A stretch of DNA of 64,000 nucleotides from Cupriavidus sp. 2SB. Its GTDB lineage: Bacteria; Pseudomonadota; Gammaproteobacteria; Burkholderiales; Burkholderiaceae. A program made the translations under genes and the position numbers. The DNA lies in the NCBI RefSeq assembly GCF_005503625.1, contig NZ_SCMX01000016.1, forward strand, positions 40,440-104,439, in the 5' to 3' direction. Below the pieces are notes generated by a model. The model worked only from the letters and a program-made list of their open reading frames with translations. It was not told where the DNA came from and made no database searches. Each line of letters begins with the position of its first letter. The stretch's first letter is position 1. Positions 56,842 to 64,000 of the stretch are shown here, one piece after another.

Positions 56842-58119
56842 TCAGGGCGCGATCAGAATCGCGCGGAAATCGTTGACGTTGGTGAGGGTGGGGCCGGTTA
56901 CGACGGCATCCCCGAGGGCTTCAAAGAAGCCGTGGCCATCGTTGTTGCCCAGCGCATCCTGCGGACGGATACCCATTGCGCAGGCACGCTGCAAGGTGTC
57001 GGGCGTCACGATGGCGCCGGCAATCTCTTCCTGGCCATCGACGCCATCGGTGTCACCCGCGAGGGCATGGACGCGAGCATCGCCGCGCAACGTCATGGCA
57101 AGCGCGAGCAGGAATTCGACGTTGCGACCGCCACGTCCCGTGCCTCGTACGGTCACGGTCGTTTCTCCGCCCGACAACAGCACGCACGGCGACGGAAACA
57201 GCTGGTGGTTGGCCGATTCCAGCGCGAGAGCGCCGAGCACCAGCCCCACGTCGCGCGACTCGCCTTCGATCGCATCGCCCAGCAGATGCACCCCGAGGCC
57301 CGCGTCGCGGGCAACGCTCGCAGCCGCTTGCAGTGCCATCCGTGGTGTGGCGATCAACGTCGTGTCGATGCGCGGCAGCCGCGTATCGCCGGGCTTGACG
57401 GTCTCGGCCGCATCGGAATCCAGCACGCGCATGACGTGCTCTGGCAACGCCAGTCCATAGCGCCGGAGAATGTCGATCGCCTCCTGGCGCGTCGTGGGAT
57501 CGGGGACCGTTGGGCCGGATGCAATGTCGATCGGGTCATCGCCCGGCACATCGGAAAGCAGCAGGTTGCAGACACGGGCCGGGTAGCAGGCTGCCGCCAA
57601 TCGTCCCCCCTTGATCGCCGAGAGATGGCGTCTGACGCAGTTCATCTCGGTGATCGTGGCGCCTGACTTGAGCAGATCGCGATTGATCTGCTGCTTGTCA
57701 TCGAGCGAGATACCTGCAAGCGGCAGCGGTAGCAGGGCGGAACCTCCACCGGATATCAGGCTTACGACCAGATCATCCTCCGTCAACCCGGATACCAGTT
57801 CCAGCATGCGGCGGGCCGCCTCGTTGCCAGCTGTGTCGGGCACGGGATGCGCCGCTTCCACGATCTCGATCTGCTCGCATGGCACCGCATAGCCGTAGCG
57901 GGTTACCACCAGACCCTGCAGCGGACCTTGCCAGGCTTTCTCGAAGGCGTGCGCCATGGCTGCCGATGCCTTGCCGGCACCGATCACGATGGTGCGTCCC
58001 TTGGGGCGGTCTGGCAAATGGCGCGCCAGCGTGAGCGACGGCTGCGCGGCGGCGATGGCCGCATCGAACATGCTGCGCAGCAACGCGCTGGCCTGTGGGG
58101 TGTCGAATGTCATCGTCAT
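56842..58119 (-). CDS. ttuD: Glycerate kinase / hydroxypyruvate reductase, MOFRL-type TtuD
   Basis: Encodes 425 residues. The GCKIII/MOFRL pattern is clear: VIGAGKASAAMAHAFEK, LISGGGSALLPLPLAG, LLSDVPGDDPIDIASGPT, LLSGGETTVTVRG and the MOFRL end HALAGDTDGVDG. In tartrate operons it acts on the hydroxypyruvate/glycerate made from tartrate. It starts 4 bases after the dctA remnant and ends 12 bases before ttuE. Confidence 0.92.
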   Translation of the reverse strand: MTMTFDTPQASALLRSMFDAAIAAAQPSLTLARHLPDRPKGRTIVIGAGKASAAMAHAFEKAWQGPLQGLVVTRYGYAVPCEQIEIVEAAHPVPDTAGNEAARRMLELVSGLTEDDLVVSLISGGGSALLPLPLAGISLDDKQQINRDLLKSGATITEMNCVRRHLSAIKGGRLAAACYPARVCNLLLSDVPGDDPIDIASGPTVPDPTTRQEAIDILRRYGLALPEHVMRVLDSDAAETVKPGDTRLPRIDTTLIATPRMALQAAASVARDAGLGVHLLGDAIEGESRDVGLVLGALALESANHQLFPSPCVLLSGGETTVTVRGTGRGGRNVEFLLALAMTLRGDARVHALAGDTDGVDGQEEIAGAIVTPDTLQRACAMGIRPQDALGNNDGHGFFEALGDAVVTGPTLTNVNDFRAILIAP

Positions 58120-58123
58120 CGCC

Positions 58124-58276
58124 TCAGTGCATCAGGCCAGCGTGCGCATCGGCGACGCGAGACAAACGACAGAGCAGGGCGCGCACGCCCACGCGGCCCA
58201 GTTCCTTCCTGCTCTTCATGCGTGCGACGCCAAGCAATACCTGCACGTACAGCTTGCCCAATAGCCTTTGAATCAT
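58124..58276 (-). pseudogene. Remnant of a DctA-type C4-dicarboxylate transporter gene
   Basis: A 50-codon frame with an excellent ribosome site (AGGAGA, 6 bases before the ATG). Residues 1-15, MIQRLLGKLYVQVLL, resemble the N-terminus of DctA; residues 16-36, GVARMKSRKELGRVGVRALL, resemble DctA near residues 60-80 (GIAGMxxMKxxGRxGxxALL). The intervening helix and all later helices are missing. It therefore looks like a dctA gene with a large internal and C-terminal deletion that still leads into ttuD. A genuine small protein cannot be excluded. Confidence 0.65.
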
Positions 58277-58437
58277 GGCTGTCTCCTGCTGATTCGAGGT
58301 GAGTCGCCTGCGGTCGAGGGCTCTGCTGGCCGTTGTCGGAGTCCGCAAGGAAGCAGACGCACGGTGGGCGCGCGCCTGCTGGCAGCCCGGCCATGGCCGG
58401 GTGCGAAGGGTCTACAGGTGAAGGGGCGAACGCAGCC

Positions 58438-59526
58438 TTATGCAGCCTTGGCCTGGTGGTGCGCCGCCAGGTAGTCGCAGACCGCCTTGGTCACATCCAC
58501 GGTCTTTGCCTTGCCGCCGAGGTCCCCGGTATGCAGCGCCGGATTGGCGGTCACGGCTTCGATCGCGGCCATCACGCGTTGCGCGGCGGCGTTCTCGCCC
58601 AGATGTTCCAGCAGCATGACCACGGACCAGAACGTGCCGACCGGATTGGCCAGGCCCTTGCCCATGATGTCGAAGGCGGAGCCGTGGATCGGCTCGAACA
58701 TAGACGGATAGCGGCGCTCCGGATCGATGTTGCCGGTGGGGGCAATGCCCAGGCTGCCAGCCAGCGCAGCGGCCAGGTCGCTCAGGATGTCGGCGTGGAG
58801 ATTGGTGGCGACGATGGTGTCGAGTGTGGCGGGGCGGTTGACCATCCGTGCGGTGGCGGCGTCCACCAGTTCCTTGTCCCATGTGACATCAGGGAAGTCC
58901 TTCGCTACCTGCACGGCCACTTCATCCCACATCACCATCGCGTGACGCTGTGCGTTCGACTTGGTAATCACGGTCAGCAGCTTGCGCGGCCGCGACTGGG
59001 CCAGCTTGAACGCGTACCGGAGGATGCGCTCCACACCGACGCGCGTCATCATTGACACATCGGTCGCGGCTTCGATCGGATGACCTTGATGCACGCGGCC
59101 GCCCACGCCGGAGTATTCGCCTTCGGAGTTCTCGCGGACGATGATCCAGTTCAGGTCCTCCGGTGCGCAACGCTTGAGCGGCCCATCGATGCCGGGAAGG
59201 ATGCGCGTGGGGCGCACATTGGCGTACTGGTCAAAGCCCTGGCAAATCTTGAGGCGCAGTCCCCAGAGTGTGATGTGGTCCGGGATCTGGTTGTCGCCAG
59301 CGGAGCCGAACAGGATCGCGTCCTTGTTGCGCAGGGCGTCGAGGCCATCGGCCGGCATCATCACCCCATGCTGGCGGTAGTAGTCGCCGCCCCAGTCGAA
59401 GTTTTCGAACTCGAAGCGGAAATCGGCGCCACCGGCAGCCAGCGCTTCCATGATTTCCCGGCCAGCCGGGACCACTTCCTTGCCAATGCCATCGCCCGGG
59501 ATCGTTGCGATCTTGTACGTCTTCAT
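58438..59526 (-). CDS. ttuC: Tartrate dehydrogenase/decarboxylase TtuC
   Basis: Encodes 362 residues of the isocitrate/isopropylmalate dehydrogenase family. Seen are TIPGDGIGKEVVPAGREIM, the substrate arginines region NVRPTRILPGIDGPL, IVRENSEGEYSGVGGR, and the NAD-binding segment GSAFDIMGKGLANPVGTFW. TtuC oxidises tartrate with NAD and can also decarboxylate it or act on D-malate. It is the first gene of the - strand tartrate operon, facing the ttuA-like LysR gene. AGGAGA precedes the start. Confidence 0.92.
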   Translation of the reverse strand: MKTYKIATIPGDGIGKEVVPAGREIMEALAAGGADFRFEFENFDWGGDYYRQHGVMMPADGLDALRNKDAILFGSAGDNQIPDHITLWGLRLKICQGFDQYANVRPTRILPGIDGPLKRCAPEDLNWIIVRENSEGEYSGVGGRVHQGHPIEAATDVSMMTRVGVERILRYAFKLAQSRPRKLLTVITKSNAQRHAMVMWDEVAVQVAKDFPDVTWDKELVDAATARMVNRPATLDTIVATNLHADILSDLAAALAGSLGIAPTGNIDPERRYPSMFEPIHGSAFDIMGKGLANPVGTFWSVVMLLEHLGENAAAQRVMAAIEAVTANPALHTGDLGGKAKTVDVTKAVCDYLAAHHQAKAA

Positions 59527-59630
59527 CTTTCGTCTCCTGTCTGGTCTGGAAATCCGTTTCGGTGCCCTCGCGCTGTCGAGAGCATGGGACGGATTCTGGA
59601 CGGTGGACGAAGTTTTGGATCATGGCTAAA

Positions 59631-59647
59631 GTTAAACCATTCTTAAC
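59631..59647. promoter_or_regulatory. Candidate LysR operator between ttuC and the divergent LysR gene
   Basis: GTTAA-N7-TTAAC is a perfect inverted repeat containing a T-N11-A core, the usual LysR-type binding signature. It lies 20 bases before the LysR ATG and about 105 bases before ttuC, so it may serve autoregulation. Confidence 0.55.
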
Positions 59648-59666
59648 CTGTAGGTTGAAGGTGAAT

Positions 59667-60590
59667 ATGGTTACCAACAGTGCGATCCAACCGGCCGAGT
59701 TGGGCTTCTTCGCGGCGTTAGCCACGGCTGGCAGCCTGAGCGCCGCAGCTCGGGATCTGGGCATCACGACTGCGGCCGTCAGCAAGCGGCTGGGCCAGAT
59801 GGAAATGCGTATCGGCATGCCGTTGGTGACGCGTACCACGCGGCGCATGAGTCTGACACCGGAAGGGGAGGTCTTGCTCGAACATGCCCGCCGCATCCTG
59901 GGCGAACTGGACGATCTGCAGCAACTGCTGACCAGTGCCAAGGGCAAGCCGAGCGGCTTGCTCCGCGTCAATGCCACGCTCGGCTTTGGCCGCATGCATG
60001 TGGCGCCGGTGATCTCCGACTACAGCCGGATGTACCCCGAAGTCGATGTCCAACTGCAACTGTCTGCGGACCCGCCACCACTGACCGAAGATGCATTCGA
60101 TGTCTGCGTGCGATTCGGCGAGCCGCCCGACGCGCGCATCGTGGCGCGCAAACTCGCACCAAACCGGCGGCTACTGGTTGCCTCGCCACGTTACTTGCGC
60201 GAGCACGGCACGCCGCAAACGCCAGCAGACCTGCAGCGCCACAACTGCATTGGCATCCGGCAGGGGAGCGATGCCTACGGCGTTTGGCGGCTCACGCCAG
60301 TCAAAGGTGCCAAGGCACGTACCGAAGCGATCCATGTCCGAGGCAACCTCACCACGAATGACGGCGAAATTGCCGTGAACTGGGCGTTGGAGGGACACGG
60401 CATCGTGCTACGCGCCGAATGGGACGTCGACCGCTATCTCCGCAGCGGAAGACTGGTGCAGGTGCTGCCGCAATATGCCACCCCGGAGGCAAACATCTAC
60501 GCGGTGTACCAGCAAAGGCATCAACTGTCGTCCCGAATCCGGCTGTTCGTCGAGTATCTCGGCGAAAAATTCGCGGCCTTTGGCCAGTAG
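59667..60590 (+). CDS. ttuA: LysR-family regulator of tartrate genes (TtuA-like)
   Basis: Encodes 307 residues. Helix-turn-helix: GSLSAAARDLGITTAAVSKR at about 22-41. The regulatory domain follows from residue 90. It is divergent from ttuC, the same placement as ttuA, so it most likely activates tartrate use. The ATG at 59667 follows GAAGGTG; an ATG at 59622 lies upstream of the candidate operator and is less likely. Confidence 0.85.
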   Translation: MVTNSAIQPAELGFFAALATAGSLSAAARDLGITTAAVSKRLGQMEMRIGMPLVTRTTRRMSLTPEGEVLLEHARRILGELDDLQQLLTSAKGKPSGLLRVNATLGFGRMHVAPVISDYSRMYPEVDVQLQLSADPPPLTEDAFDVCVRFGEPPDARIVARKLAPNRRLLVASPRYLREHGTPQTPADLQRHNCIGIRQGSDAYGVWRLTPVKGAKARTEAIHVRGNLTTNDGEIAVNWALEGHGIVLRAEWDVDRYLRSGRLVQVLPQYATPEANIYAVYQQRHQLSSRIRLFVEYLGEKFAAFGQ

Positions 60591-60786
60591 GCCCAGCTCT
60601 GGGCCAGCAGGGACCGAGGATCCGTCTTGGTCGCTATCTATACCCCACCAAAGTTGGGTTGAGGATGGCAATTGAACAGCCGTTCTGCAAGCGACAGTGC
60701 CTAATCTTGCGCGTCGACTACGCGGCAGGGCAGACAAAAATCAAGCAGAACCTATTGCCGAGGGCGTAGGGACAACGGAGATACGG

Positions 60787-62346
60787 ATGGCGTTTATCGG
60801 CAATATGAAGATTGGCAAGCGGCTGGGGCTTGGCTTCTCCCTGATTCTGGCATTTTCCATTGCTATTACCGCTATCGCCATCTGGCGGCTTGACAACGTT
60901 GCAGCCGCGACGCGCGAGATGATGAAGGTGCCGCTCCTCAAGGAGAGACTGATTGGCGACTGGTATGCCAATCTGGCATCGGGCATCCGACGCACTAGCG
61001 CCATTGCGAAGAGTACTGATCCTGCGCTGGGCCCATATTTCGCCGAAGAGGCCGCGGCGTCGTCCAAGAGCTCGGGCGAACTTCAGAAAAAAGTGGAAGC
61101 ACTGATTTCCACGGAACAAGAAAGGGCGCTGTTCAGCAAGATCGGCGAATCCCGGAAGGCCTACCTGAGTTCTCGCGACGAGATCAACAAGGCCAAGGCG
61201 GCTGGTAATGTCGATGAAGCCACGCGTATTCTGGACAAGGTGTTCACCCCAGCGGCGAACGCCTATCAGGGCACGATGCGCGAGCTGGTTGAAGTGCAGC
61301 GACGCACCATTGACGATACCGCCCAGGAGATTGATGGCGTTGCCGCCAAGAGTCGCGCACTGCTGCTGGTGCTCGAAGGACTCATCCTGGTACTTGGGAT
61401 CATCTGTGCGTACTTCCTGACGCGCAGCATCAGCCGTCCGCTGGCACAAGCTGTCAGCGTGTCGCGTCGCGTGGCCGATGGTGACTTGTCCAGCGAGATC
61501 GTTGTGAAATCCAGTGACGAGACCGGCGAGCTGTTGCAAGCGCTGAAGGACATGAATGACAAGCTCGGGGGCACGGTCGGAAATATCCGAACGGCCAGCG
61601 TGGCGGTCGCCAGCGCTGCGGGCCAGATCGCATCCGGCAATCTGGATCTCTCTTCTCGCACCGAACAGCAGGCTGCTTCGATCGAGCAGACTGCGGCGAG
61701 CATGGTCGAGCTGACGGAAACGGTGAATCAGAATGCCGACCATGCGCGCCAGGCGACGTCCCTCGCCGGAAGCGCCAGAGAGATGACGGAGTCCGGGCGT
61801 TCCGATGTGGCCGCGATGGTGCAGACGGTCGGGGAGGTGAGTGCCGAGTCGAGGAAGATCGCAGAGATCACCGGCATGATCGAAGGCATCGCATTTCAGA
61901 CGAATATCCTGGCACTCAATGCCGCAGTCGAGGCAGCACGTGCTGGCGAGCAAGGACGAGGCTTCGCGGTTGTCGCGGGCGAGGTACGATCGCTGGCACA
62001 AAGGGCGTCTGGCGCAGCCAAGGAAATCAAGGAACTGATCGAGGCATCAACCGTGAAGGTGCAAGTGGGTGCCCAGCAGGCCGAAGGCGTCAGTGCCGCA
62101 ATGGAACGGATCAATACGGCAATCGAGCGCGTCTCGGACATCATCGGCGAAATCTCCGCGGCTTCCGACGAGCAAAGCAAGAACCTTGAACAGGTGAGTC
62201 TTGCCATTACCCAGATCGACCAGGCGACCCAGCAAAATGCAGCGCTGGTCGAGGAGTCTTCCGCAGCAGCGCAGGCTCTGCGCGAGCAGGCAGTGGGTAT
62301 GAAGGACGAGGTGATGTATTTCAAGACCGCAGTCCAATTCGCTTAA
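60787..62346 (+). CDS. Methyl-accepting chemotaxis protein
   Basis: Encodes 519 residues. A membrane helix at about 13-33 is followed by a periplasmic four-helix-bundle sensor domain (about 34-195), a second helix (about 196-216, [20 protein letters not shown]), a HAMP domain and a signalling domain. The signalling tip is [20 protein letters not shown]. There is no C-terminal NWETF-type pentapeptide. The ligand is unknown; its position beside the tartrate genes suggests, but does not prove, sensing of an organic acid. GGAGA precedes the ATG at 60787. Confidence 0.92.
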   Translation: MAFIGNMKIGKRLGLGFSLILAFSIAITAIAIWRLDNVAAATREMMKVPLLKERLIGDWYANLASGIRRTSAIAKSTDPALGPYFAEEAAASSKSSGELQKKVEALISTEQERALFSKIGESRKAYLSSRDEINKAKAAGNVDEATRILDKVFTPAANAYQGTMRELVEVQRRTIDDTAQEIDGVAAKSRALLLVLEGLILVLGIICAYFLTRSISRPLAQAVSVSRRVADGDLSSEIVVKSSDETGELLQALKDMNDKLGGTVGNIRTASVAVASAAGQIASGNLDLSSRTEQQAASIEQTAASMVELTETVNQNADHARQATSLAGSAREMTESGRSDVAAMVQTVGEVSAESRKIAEITGMIEGIAFQTNILALNAAVEAARAGEQGRGFAVVAGEVRSLAQRASGAAKEIKELIEASTVKVQVGAQQAEGVSAAMERINTAIERVSDIIGEISAASDEQSKNLEQVSLAITQIDQATQQNAALVEESSAAAQALREQAVGMKDEVMYFKTAVQFA

Positions 62347-62380
62347 GCAGCCCGTCCGCCTGGTTCGAGAACAACACAGC

Positions 62381-62418
62381 GACCATCCGCCGTGTGGGTC
62401 TACCCACCGGGGATGGTC
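62381..62418 (+). terminator. Stem-loop downstream of the chemoreceptor gene
   Basis: GACCATCC (62381-62388) pairs with GGATGGTC (62411-62418), with an inner GTGGGT/ACCCAC pairing. It is 35 bases after the stop codon, but only weak T content follows, so it may be a transcript end or stabiliser. Confidence 0.45.
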
Positions 62419-62604
62419 ATTCGCGTGATGTCGGATTATTTGTGACATTACTATTTGTGGCCAACATTTGTTTTGGCAAGAATAAGCATTATGTTAAATG
62501 AAATGTGCAGCTGCGAAGCCCGAACGGACTGGACCCAGCGGCGTCGACGCTAGCCAGTCACGCACCCCGCTTGCGGACATCAGGCCAGATCGCAGCGGAA
62601 ACCC

Positions 62605-63543
62605 CTATCTGGAAAGCAATGTTGTGTCGCGCTGCCCAACCCACGCGGGCGACGACAGGTGTTTGGCAAAGTAGTCCATCAGTGCCGTGATTCTTGCGGG
62701 TCTGGCGCGGGCCGAGGGGGTGACGAAATACAAGCCGCCCCGCGTCAGGTGCCAGCCATGCAGGAGCGTTTCAAGCCTTCCATCGGCCAGATACTCACCG
62801 GCCATGAACTCGGGCAATTCGGCAATGCCCTCGCCTGCGAGCAACATGGGCAGCAGGGCCTCGGAGTTGGTCACGCGCAGCGGGCCAACGGGCGTCACCG
62901 GATGTTCTTCGGCTGCGTCGTTGACGAAGCGCCATATATCGCTGCGCGCCCGGTACGCATAGGAAAAACAAGGTCTTGCTTCAAGGTCGCGCGGATGGGT
63001 CGGGCGGCCAGCGCGTTCCAGGTAGGCCGGGGCCGCCACGACGATCTGGGAAACCGGGCACAACTGCCGGGCGACGAGCGAGGAATCCGGTAAGGCAGCG
63101 ATACGCAGCGCCGCATCGAACCCTTGCGCCACGATGTCCACCGTGGCATCTGACAGATGCAGATCGATCGACACTTCGGGATAGGCCTCGAAGAATCCCG
63201 GTAGCAACGGTGCCACCCATCGGACCCCGAACGACATCGGCACCGCCAGCCGTATCAGCCCACGCGGCTTGACCGACAGTTCGCGTGCGACGTTCTCGGC
63301 AGCTTCTGCCTGCCGATAGAGATTTCCCGCCTGCTCCGCAATCGTGGCACCGAACTCGGTCAGGGCCAGGTGCCGGGACGTGCGATTGAGCAGGCGCCCG
63401 CCTAACCGCTCCTCCAGCCTTGCCACCCCGCGCGATACCGTCGCGACGGAGACCCCCATCGTACGCGCCGCCGCGGCGAACGACCCCTCCTCTGCCACCT
63501 TGCCGAACATTGCCAGCCCTTCGAAATCCGGAAGCTTCGTCAT
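62605..63543 (-). CDS. LysR-family transcriptional regulator
   Basis: Encodes 312 residues. Helix-turn-helix: [20 protein letters not shown]. The group resembles regulators that sit beside and control a divergent oxidoreductase gene. The start at 63543 (MTKLPDF) is 120 bases from the divergent SDR gene, so the pair probably forms one regulated unit. A longer frame to 63615 invades the SDR promoter and is rejected. Confidence 0.9.
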   Translation of the reverse strand: MTKLPDFEGLAMFGKVAEEGSFAAAARTMGVSVATVSRGVARLEERLGGRLLNRTSRHLALTEFGATIAEQAGNLYRQAEAAENVARELSVKPRGLIRLAVPMSFGVRWVAPLLPGFFEAYPEVSIDLHLSDATVDIVAQGFDAALRIAALPDSSLVARQLCPVSQIVVAAPAYLERAGRPTHPRDLEARPCFSYAYRARSDIWRFVNDAAEEHPVTPVGPLRVTNSEALLPMLLAGEGIAELPEFMAGEYLADGRLETLLHGWHLTRGGLYFVTPSARARPARITALMDYFAKHLSSPAWVGQRDTTLLSR

Positions 63544-63662
63544 TTCATTTGTGCAACGATGATTTGCGATCGATTCTATTTCGAAATGATGCGCGCGTCG
63601 ATATTCTTCTCCCATCGCATCACCCTTTCAGAAACCTCCGAAACCAAACAAGGAGAAACACC

Positions 63663-64000
63663 ATGACCGGCAAGCTCGCAAACAAGATTGCACTCGTCAC
63701 CGGCGGCACGAGCGGTATCGGCCTGGCCACGGCCAAGCGCTTTGCGGCCGAGGGGGCTTACGTCTATGTCACGGGCCGCCGCCAGGCGGAACTCGATGCT
63801 GCCGTTGCCGCGATCGGCAACGCCACCGGTGTCCGCGTGGACTCGTCGAAGCCTGAGGAACTGGATGCGCTGTACAAGCAAATCCGTGCAGAGAAAGGAC
63901 GCCTCGACGTACTGTTCGCCAACGCCGGCGGCGGCACGATGGTGCCGCTGGGCGACATCACCGAAGCGCACTACCACGACACCTTCGACCGCAACGTCAA
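63663..64000 (+). CDS. SDR-family oxidoreductase, 5' part (runs off the window)
   Basis: The first 112 codons are visible. Rossmann motif TGGTSGIG (residues 14-21), TGRR after the second strand (NADP-type preference), and the NAGGG segment of classical SDRs are present; the catalytic Tyr/Lys lies beyond the window. It is divergent from the LysR gene. AAGGAGAAA precedes the ATG. Confidence 0.88.
   Translation, partial: MTGKLANKIALVTGGTSGIGLATAKRFAAEGAYVYVTGRRQAELDAAVAAIGNATGVRVDSSKPEELDALYKQIRAEKGRLDVLFANAGGGTMVPLGDITEAHYHDTFDRNV

Noticed and set aside
1..64000. tRNA, rRNA, CRISPR array, insertion sequence, integrase or attachment site
   Set aside because: No such element was recognised on either strand. 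The repeats seen are gene duplications and REP-like palindromes.

Overview
The window is a GC-rich chromosomal segment, most likely from a Cupriavidus/Ralstonia-type betaproteobacterium (Burkholderiaceae). The reasons are two tricarboxylate-transporter-like (Bug/TctC) binding proteins, a LysR-CaiB/BaiF-Bug cassette, many LysR regulators and a Burkholderiales-style type VI secretion cluster. The genus is inferred from gene content only. No tRNA, rRNA, CRISPR array, integrase or transposase was seen.

Region 1 (1-17371) is the right part of a type VI secretion system (T6SS) locus, all on the + strand: the end of tssB, then tssC, hcp, vgrG, a PD-(D/E)xK VRR-NUC-type effector with a hydrophobic tail, two tandem DUF3396/TsiV-like immunity genes, PAAR, tssJ, tssK, tssL (DotU plus OmpA), tssM, and a second degenerate DotU plus OmpA gene overlapping tssM. 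Effector and immunity genes sit inside the structural operon.

Region 2 (17413-23866, - strand) holds a cupin gene and then a five-gene, tightly overlapping operon. It encodes a GT-C glycosyltransferase, a GtrA flippase, a fused HAD-UbiA protein, a DprE1-like oxidase and a DprE2-like reductase. Together these look like a complete route to polyprenyl-phosphate D-arabinofuranose and its transfer outside the cytoplasm.

Region 3 (24163-31400, - strand) looks acquired. It has a long calcineurin-like metallophosphoesterase gene split by one in-frame amber codon, followed by three tandem paralogous beta-helix-like lipoprotein genes. The spacers between the lipoprotein genes keep a degraded copy of the 3' end of the phosphoesterase gene. 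The first and third lipoprotein genes share a near-identical 3' half, so the array is a recombination mosaic. This is how toxin/immunity arrays are built, and it is the best candidate here for an undescribed system.

Region 4 (31815-49933) is metabolic and housekeeping: an NTF2-like protein, an aldo/keto reductase, a GMC oxidoreductase, GNAT, DUF1801 and DUF2501 proteins, a SulP transporter flanked by REP-like palindromes, a LysR/CoA-transferase/Bug cassette, PoxB, phospholipase C with a small lipoprotein, a VOC protein, a redoxin, an alpha/beta hydrolase and a LysR regulator.

Region 5 (49905-64000) holds an IorA/IorB-type molybdenum hydroxylase, an MFS exporter and a tartrate-utilisation operon (ttuC, a 50-codon dctA remnant, ttuD, ttuE pyruvate kinase, Bug) with divergent ttuA-like LysR gene. 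It ends with a chemoreceptor, a LysR gene and the start of a divergent SDR gene.
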